A stretch of DNA of 64,000 nucleotides from an uncultured Caulobacterales bacterium (lineage in GTDB: Bacteria; Pseudomonadota; Alphaproteobacteria; Caulobacterales; Caulobacteraceae), in contig CAIUMD010000105.1 of assembly GCA_903900155.1 (NCBI GenBank), forward strand, positions 79,883 to 143,882, written 5' to 3'. The first letter of the stretch is position 1. Each line of letters begins with the position of its first letter. The position numbers and the translations under genes are program-made. The notes under the pieces are model-generated. The model saw nothing but the letters and a program-made list of their open reading frames with translations, was not told where the DNA came from and ran no database searches. Positions 59,095-64,000 of the stretch are shown piece by piece.

Positions 59095-61956
59095 GTGATC
59101 TCGTTCGATTCGAACATTCTGCTCAGCTACTATCAGGCCCGCGCGGGCGTGACGGGAGCTGCCGCGTCTGCGCCGACGACGAGCCCCTCCGGCTCCAAGG
59201 CTGTGGTGCCCAGGGCGCCGTGGCTGTCCGATCCCGCCCCGGCCAGCGAACTGGTCCGTTCCGCGCTGAACGGCCGCAAGCTGGTCGACGAGGGCGCCAA
59301 CACCTCGGCCCTGAAGGGCGTCAGCGCCGACTACAGAAAGCTGTTCGCCACCTATCAGGCTTTGAACAGCCTGTCGGCCCTGGCGACCCGCGCCGGTGAG
59401 AAGGGCGTCACCGACGGCGAGATGACCAAGCTGCAGGCGACCCTGACCAAGGGCCTGGGCGAGATCAGCACCTACGTGCAGAATCTTTCGCTGGATCAGC
59501 TGCGCCTGACGACCGGCCAGGTGATGACCAGCGACAAGTCGACCGTGGGCGTGCCCAAGACGAGCTATTCCTACGTCACCGACACCCTCTACACTGGCCA
59601 GATAGGCGACGAGGCGCCCAAGTTCCAGGGCAATGTCTCGTTCAGCGTCGCGGTGAAGAGCTTCGGCGTCACCACCAACGTGACCATGGATCTGTCCGAG
59701 ATGGGCTCCAAGCCCCGGACCATGTCCAACGTCGTCAGCTACATGAACGACAAGCTGAAGACGGCTGGCTTCAACACCAGTTTCTCGGTGCAGCGGACGA
59801 CCGGCCAGGCGCGCACCATCCAGGTCGCCGGCAAGCCCGTGACCCTGCCGGCGACCGGCGACGACTTCGCCCTGAAGGTCAACGGCGACTCGGCCGAGCA
59901 GCTGACCTTCAGCGCCCCGACGACCGCGCCGGCGGTCTATGTGACGACCAAGGCCGGGGACCCCGATCCGGACAAGAATTCGCTCACCGACGACGGGATC
60001 TACGAGACGACCCTGACCAAGTACAGCGCCGCGGGGACCAGCGGCGGCGCCAATGCCGGCGCGCCGGGCGGCAAGGTCTTCACCGAAACCCTGCAGGGCA
60101 CGATCAATTCCGTCCGCAAGTCGGTCACGGGGGCCGACGGCTCGATCTACATGCTGGCCGACGTCGATACGGCGGTCGATGGCAAGACCGACCTCAACGG
60201 CCAGGTCATCAAGGGCGAGAGCGACGTCGCGCTGCTGAAGTACGACAGCGCCGGGCGCCTGCTTTACGCCCGCACCCTGGGCGCGACCGACCAGGCCAAC
60301 GGCCTGTCCCTGGCCGTCGCCGACGACGGCAGCGTCGCCGTGGCCGGCTCGGTCAGCGGCCGCCTGCAGGGCGCGGTCAACGGACCGATCAACAACGGCG
60401 ACAGCTCGACCACCACCGACAGCTTCGTCACCCGCTACGACGCCAAGGGCGACGAGCAGTGGACGGTGCGCCGCGGCGGCCTGCAGGCGGACGAGGCCAC
60501 CGCCCTGGCCTTTGGCTCCGACGGCGTCCTCTATGTCGGCGGGCGCGCCAAGTCGGATCTGCCGGGCAGCACGGGCGCGGGTCCCAGCGGCGGCTACGAC
60601 GCCTATCTGTCGGCCTTCGCCACGGACGCCCAGGGGCAGCCCAAGGCGCTGTTCACCCAGAAGTTCGGCACGGCCGAGAACGACAGCGTCTCGGACATCG
60701 TCGTCAACGGCTCGCAGGTCATCGTCGGCTCGAAAGAGAACGGTCAGGCGATGCTGCGCAGCTTCGACATCACGCCCAATGTGGTGACCGAGAACGTCAC
60801 CAAGCTGGACCAGTACGGCGCCTATCAGACCGTGCCGGTCACCTACACCAAGTCGGCCACGCTCTCCGCCGGCGCCGTCCGCGACCTGGGCTCGCTGAAG
60901 GGCGGCGACTTGGTCGGACTGAAGATCGACGGCGGCCAGTTGTATGTCGGCGGCTCCACGGCCAACGGTTCGCTGTCGATCGGCGGCGCGAACTCGGCTT
61001 CGGGCGGCATGGACGCCTTTGTCGGTCGCGTCTCGCTGGACCTGTCCGACACCGGCTCCGACGCCCTGGCGTATTACGGCGGCGCGGGCGATGACACGGT
61101 CACCGGCTTCGACGTCAAGAACGGCGCGGCCTGGGTGGTCGGCTCGGCCGGCGCCAACCTGGATGGCCAGGCGACGGTCGGGAACAAGGACGGCTATGTC
61201 GCCCAGCTGAACGTCAGCACCGGCGCGGTCGACTGGAGCCAGCGCCTGACGGGCAAGGACGGTTACGCCACCCCGACCTCGGTCGCGGTCTCGTCGTCGG
61301 GCGCTTCCAGCCTTGACCTGTTCGGCCTGCCCGCCGGCAAGATGGATTTCACCCAGTCCGAACGCATCGTCTCGGCGACGGCGGCGCGGCCTGGCGACAC
61401 CTTCCAGATCCGCACCCGCGAGCGCGGGACCCTGACCTCGATCAAGATCGAGGCCAATGACACGCTCGAGACCCTGGCCGACAAGGTCAAGAAGGCTTCG
61501 GGCTACCGCGCCAAGGTCGAGGTCGTGTCCAGCGGCAACAGCCGCGTGCTCAAGATCAGCCCGGCCTCGAACACCTCGACCATCGAGATCGTGGCCGGCA
61601 AGGGCGGCGCCGACGTGCTGACCTCGCTGGGCCTGGCCAGCGGCGTCGTGCGCGCCACCAAGACCAATGACGGCAAGACCGTCTCGGCCGATGGCAGCGG
61701 TCCGATGTACGGCCTGCAGCTGCCGCCCGAGCTGGACCTGACCACCGAGGCGGGCCGCAAGAACATCAATACCATCCTCCAGCGGGCCATGTCCTCGATC
61801 CGCACCGCCTATCGCGACGTCTCGGACGCGGCGATGGGGATCAAGAGCGATGGCGGCACTGGCGGGGACAAGACTGGCGGTACGGTGCCGGCCTATCTGA
61901 CCGCCCAGATCTCGAACTATCAGGCGGCCCTGAACCGCCTGACGGGCGGCGGGTAG
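59095..61956 (+). CDS. flaEY: FlaEY, flagellar protein with propeller repeats and hook-associated-like segments
   Basis: A 953-residue protein matching the size and position of Caulobacter FlaEY, described as modulating flagellin gene expression. GTG 59095 is preferred (AGGA six bases upstream) over TTG 59089. The architecture is an N-terminal helical region (about 65-140), a segment like the hook IN motif (MSNVVSYMNDKLKTAG, about 210), a beta-propeller of SBBP-like repeats (about 335-700), a second hook-IN-like segment (about 768-860, ending GADVLTSLGLASG) and C-terminal helices (about 885-953). This is the plan of a secreted hook/filament-associated protein, not of a DNA-binding regulator. 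Confidence 0.85.
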   Translation: MISFDSNILLSYYQARAGVTGAAASAPTTSPSGSKAVVPRAPWLSDPAPASELVRSALNGRKLVDEGANTSALKGVSADYRKLFATYQALNSLSALATRAGEKGVTDGEMTKLQATLTKGLGEISTYVQNLSLDQLRLTTGQVMTSDKSTVGVPKTSYSYVTDTLYTGQIGDEAPKFQGNVSFSVAVKSFGVTTNVTMDLSEMGSKPRTMSNVVSYMNDKLKTAGFNTSFSVQRTTGQARTIQVAGKPVTLPATGDDFALKVNGDSAEQLTFSAPTTAPAVYVTTKAGDPDPDKNSLTDDGIYETTLTKYSAAGTSGGANAGAPGGKVFTETLQGTINSVRKSVTGADGSIYMLADVDTAVDGKTDLNGQVIKGESDVALLKYDSAGRLLYARTLGATDQANGLSLAVADDGSVAVAGSVSGRLQGAVNGPINNGDSSTTTDSFVTRYDAKGDEQWTVRRGGLQADEATALAFGSDGVLYVGGRAKSDLPGSTGAGPSGGYDAYLSAFATDAQGQPKALFTQKFGTAENDSVSDIVVNGSQVIVGSKENGQAMLRSFDITPNVVTENVTKLDQYGAYQTVPVTYTKSATLSAGAVRDLGSLKGGDLVGLKIDGGQLYVGGSTANGSLSIGGANSASGGMDAFVGRVSLDLSDTGSDALAYYGGAGDDTVTGFDVKNGAAWVVGSAGANLDGQATVGNKDGYVAQLNVSTGAVDWSQRLTGKDGYATPTSVAVSSSGASSLDLFGLPAGKMDFTQSERIVSATAARPGDTFQIRTRERGTLTSIKIEANDTLETLADKVKKASGYRAKVEVVSSGNSRVLKISPASNTSTIEIVAGKGGADVLTSLGLASGVVRATKTNDGKTVSADGSGPMYGLQLPPELDLTTEAGRKNINTILQRAMSSIRTAYRDVSDAAMGIKSDGGTGGDKTGGTVPAYLTAQISNYQAALNRLTGGG

Positions 61957-62031
61957 CGCGCGACAGCCGAAAGTGGTTGCCGGTTTCGGCGGCTATCGCG
62001 CTCCAATTTAAGAAAGCGAGCCTGCTTACCT

Positions 62032-62053
62032 GTTCCAGATGTTCATCTGGAAC
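62032..62053. repeat. Perfect 10-base dyad between flaEY and the next gene
   Basis: GTTCCAGATG (62032-62041) and CATCTGGAAC (62044-62053) are exact reverse complements separated by TT. It lies 70 bases before the next ATG. The two-base loop is too tight for a good RNA hairpin, so a protein-binding palindrome is more likely than a terminator. Confidence 0.5.
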
Positions 62054-62122
62054 GGGCGGGCTGGGGCCTCTTTTGGCCTCGCCGAGCTTGAAAGCGTCAT
62101 CGACGCGTCGTAGCCAGTGACC

Positions 62123-62803
62123 ATGGACTTTCTGAAAGATCGACGGATCATCATCGGCGGCGGCGCGACGCTCGCGCTGCTGGCTGGCCTGGGCATCGCC
62201 GTGGCCCTGATGTCGGGTCAGGACAAGAAGCCCGCCGAAGAGCCGCCGGCCTCGCGCGCCGGCCTGATCGTCGAGACCGGGCGCGACGACGACGCCAAGC
62301 TGGATCCGGCGCGCCCGCTGCGCTGCTTCGTGGGCGGCAGCTTCGTCGGCGAGATCACCTTGGCCGAGTGCGCCAAGAAGAACGGCGTGGCGACCGGCGC
62401 CCTGGATGTCGGGGTCGACGAGACCGGCGCCCTGGCCGCCGCCGACCAGGCCGGCACCGTCCTGACCCCGCTGCCGCCGACCCCGACCGTGACCGCACCC
62501 GCCGCGACCACGCCGTCGAACCCGGCGACGCCGCAGGCTCCGGCCTCGACCAACACGCCGCTGGCCGCCTGCTGGCGCTATGCCGGCAATGAGTGGCGGC
62601 GTCTGCCGGGCGACATCACCCTGAACGCCTGCGCCCAGCAGTTGTTCGGCGGCCGCTGCGAGAAGACCGGCGGCGCCACTTACGGCCGCTGGGGCGAGGA
62701 GACGCTGCGCCTGGTGCCGGGCCGCGTTGAGATCTCGTCGGACAACCGCAGCTTCCACACCGCCTTCGATCAGGGTCCGAACTGCTCTATCCCGAACGGT
62801 TGA
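62123..62803 (+). CDS. Hypothetical membrane-anchored protein with Pro/Thr linker
   Basis: A 226-residue protein with one N-terminal helix (about 11-32, IIIGGGATLALLAGLGIAVALM). A first small domain (about 65-100, LRCFVGGSFVGEITLAECAKK) is followed by a Pro/Thr/Ala linker (about 115-150) and a second, similar small domain (ACWRYAGNEWRRLPGDITLNACAQQLFGGRCEK). The two domains share a G..ITL..CA pattern, so they look like tandem repeats of one periplasmic module. No family recognised. ATG 62123 preferred over GTG 62117. Confidence 0.7.
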   Translation: MDFLKDRRIIIGGGATLALLAGLGIAVALMSGQDKKPAEEPPASRAGLIVETGRDDDAKLDPARPLRCFVGGSFVGEITLAECAKKNGVATGALDVGVDETGALAAADQAGTVLTPLPPTPTVTAPAATTPSNPATPQAPASTNTPLAACWRYAGNEWRRLPGDITLNACAQQLFGGRCEKTGGATYGRWGEETLRLVPGRVEISSDNRSFHTAFDQGPNCSIPNG

Positions 62804-62823
62804 TTGGTTTATAAGTGTAATCC

Positions 62824-63225
62824 ATGAGCAAGCCCGTCCTCGCCATCGCCGCCGTCCTGGCTGTTTCCACCCTCGGGCTCTCGGCCTGCGAGAAGCAGAC
62901 CAAGCCGCCGTTCGAGCAGGGCGTCTGCTTCCAGGTGGCGACCAACAAGGACGGCACGCTGCGCTACAATCCGGTCGAGCGAAACGTGCCGCAGATGGAG
63001 CTGTGCGCCGCCGCGCTGGAAGGCATGCGCATGCGTTTCGTGCGCCTGGGCCAGTCCAATAGCCAGGGCATGGTCGGCGCCTATCAGGGCTCGTTCCTGT
63101 TCCTCGAGAAGGAAGGGATCTATGTCGGCCAGACCTATGAGGGGCCGCGCTTCATGTCGCTGGTCCGCACGGGCGACGGCCGTCTGGCCGTGCCGGGCGC
63201 CATTCGCCGCGAACCGGCCCAGTAG
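62824..63225 (+). CDS. Hypothetical lipoprotein (133 aa)
   Basis: A 133-residue lipoprotein with leader and lipobox LSAC (Cys about 22). The mature part contains CFQVATNKDGTLRYNPV, MELCAAALEGMRMRFVRLG and a beta-rich end (SFLFLEKEGIYVGQTYEG). It has no recognised family. It lies 20 bases after the previous gene and is probably co-transcribed; both encode envelope proteins. Confidence 0.7.
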   Translation: MSKPVLAIAAVLAVSTLGLSACEKQTKPPFEQGVCFQVATNKDGTLRYNPVERNVPQMELCAAALEGMRMRFVRLGQSNSQGMVGAYQGSFLFLEKEGIYVGQTYEGPRFMSLVRTGDGRLAVPGAIRREPAQ

Positions 63226-63235
63226 AGCTTAACCG

Positions 63236-63273
63236 AAGAGGGCGGAGCGCATCGTCCGTCCACAGCCCTCTTT
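63236..63273 (+). terminator. Probable terminator after the lipoprotein gene
   Basis: Eight-base arms AAGAGGGC (63236-63243) and GCCCTCTT (63265-63272) pair over a 21-base loop, followed by TC. It separates the lipoprotein gene from the ssb promoter. The long loop lowers confidence. Confidence 0.45.
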
Positions 63274-63284
63274 CCCGTCCACAA

Positions 63285-63299
63285 GAACGTTGCAAGAAC
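63285..63299. promoter_or_regulatory. LexA (SOS) box upstream of ssb
   Basis: GAACGTTGCAAGAAC is the reverse complement of GTTC-N7-GTTC, the exact alphaproteobacterial LexA operator. It lies 86 bases before the ssb start and should place ssb under DNA-damage induction. Confidence 0.8.
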
Positions 63300-63315
63300 A
63301 AAACTTGCGCCTGGC

Positions 63316-63330
63316 TTAAGCGCTCGTTAA
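63316..63330. promoter_or_regulatory. CtrA box upstream of ssb
   Basis: TTAAGCGCTCGTTAA matches TTAA-N7-TTAA at all eight fixed positions. It is 16 bases after the SOS box and 54 bases before ssb. A CcrM site GATTC follows at 63343-63347. Together they suggest cell-cycle control of ssb. Confidence 0.65.
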
Positions 63331-63384
63331 CGTCCGCCCTCAGATTCCGGTGCAAGGGTCGCCGGGCGAGAGCAAGGTCGTACG

Positions 63385-63894
63385 ATGGCGGGCAGCGTCA
63401 ACAAGGTCATTCTGGTGGGCAATCTCGGGGCCGATCCCGAGATCCGCAGCCTGGGTTCGGGCGACCGCGTCGCCAATCTCCGCATCGCGACGTCGGAGAC
63501 CTGGCGCGACCGCAACAGCGGCGAACGCAAGGAAAAGACCGAGTGGCACCGCGTCGTGATCTTCAACGACAACCTGGTGAAGGTCGCCGAGCAGTATCTG
63601 CGCAAGGGCTCGACGGTCTACATCGAGGGCGCCATCCAGACCCGCAAATGGACCGACAACACCGGCGTCGAGAAGTACTCGACCGAGATCGTGCTGCAGA
63701 AGTTCCGTGGCGAACTGACCATGCTGGGTGGCCGCGGCGACGGCGCCGGCGCCGCGTCGGGCGGCGGTGACGAGTACGGCGGCGGCTATTCGGGCGGCGG
63801 TGGCGGCAACTTCGGCGGCGGCGGTCAACGCAGCCAGCCCAGCGGCCCGCGCGAGAGCTTCTCGGCCGACCTGGACGACGAGATTCCGTTCTAG
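63385..63894 (+). CDS. ssb: Single-stranded DNA-binding protein
   Basis: A 169-residue SSB: an OB fold (about 5-110, [71 protein letters not shown]), a flexible Gly-rich linker (about 115-155) and the acidic C-terminal tip DLDDEIPF that recruits repair and replication proteins. It coats single-stranded DNA as a tetramer. Its upstream region has LexA and CtrA boxes. The last 106 bases after it hold no recognised gene. Confidence 0.95.
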   Translation: MAGSVNKVILVGNLGADPEIRSLGSGDRVANLRIATSETWRDRNSGERKEKTEWHRVVIFNDNLVKVAEQYLRKGSTVYIEGAIQTRKWTDNTGVEKYSTEIVLQKFRGELTMLGGRGDGAGAASGGGDEYGGGYSGGGGGNFGGGGQRSQPSGPRESFSADLDDEIPF

Positions 63895-64000
63895 GGGCGG
63901 GCTGATACGGAAAGTGGAGGGGCGGGCGGCGGCCGACAGAACCGCCGGCGGTCTCCCTCCACGGGGGCGAGCGGCGGGCGGACCGGAAAAGGTCGCCCGC

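Overview
The window looks like a stretch of Caulobacter chromosome, or that of a very close relative (C. crescentus / C. segnis type). GC content is high, third codon positions are strongly G/C, and the right end carries the characteristic Caulobacter alpha-flagellin locus: flmH-like, flmG, flbT, flaF, three short flagellins, flaG and flaEY, followed by ssb. No rRNA, tRNA, CRISPR array, insertion sequence or prophage was recognised. The sequence is dense chromosomal coding DNA with short intergenic gaps.

Left end (1-15.4 kb): sugar-acid catabolism and pectin degradation. A tight operon (aldo/keto reductase cut by the window edge, split UxaA-type dehydratase, KDF-dehydrogenase-like SDR, RhaM-family mutarotase) fits oxidative L-fucose or L-galactose breakdown. 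Next comes an STN-type TonB-dependent receptor on the minus strand. Facing away from it is a run of exported pectin enzymes: CE12 acetylesterase, GH95 fucosidase/galactosidase, CE8 pectin methylesterase, a GH2 enzyme and a PL1-like pectate lyase. Together they suggest that pectin side chains are imported and trimmed and that the released deoxysugar is oxidised next door. The only long gene-free stretch (6259-6836) holds two CCGG-centred palindromes that may be operators.

Middle (15.4-51 kb): mixed metabolism and housekeeping genes. These include flavin oxidoreductases, cystathionine beta-lyase-like, cysteine synthase and mercaptopyruvate sulfurtransferase, cyclopropane fatty acid synthase, photolyase, kdsA-hldD for LPS core, an HMG-CoA-synthase-like/DUF35 fusion with a partner thiolase, a phosphotransferase/DUF6285 pair, recG, a cystine ABC transporter, a FabH-like ketosynthase, a sterol-desaturase-family hydroxylase, a Nudix-like regulator with an HD hydrolase, a universal stress protein and a MoxR ATPase. 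Several alpha/beta-hydrolase-fold proteins here lack catalytic residues, and one DUF1905 gene is truncated.

Right end (51-64 kb): flagellar filament production. flmG (flagellin glycosyltransferase) and flbT/flaF diverge from a region with two near-consensus CtrA boxes. fljL and fljK have sigma-54 promoters and hairpin terminators. Two PseH-like acetyltransferases bracket the flagellins. FlaEY, historically called a regulator, reads like a secreted hook-associated-type protein carrying a beta-propeller. ssb closes the window and has an SOS (LexA) box, an exact CtrA box and a CcrM GANTC site in its upstream region.
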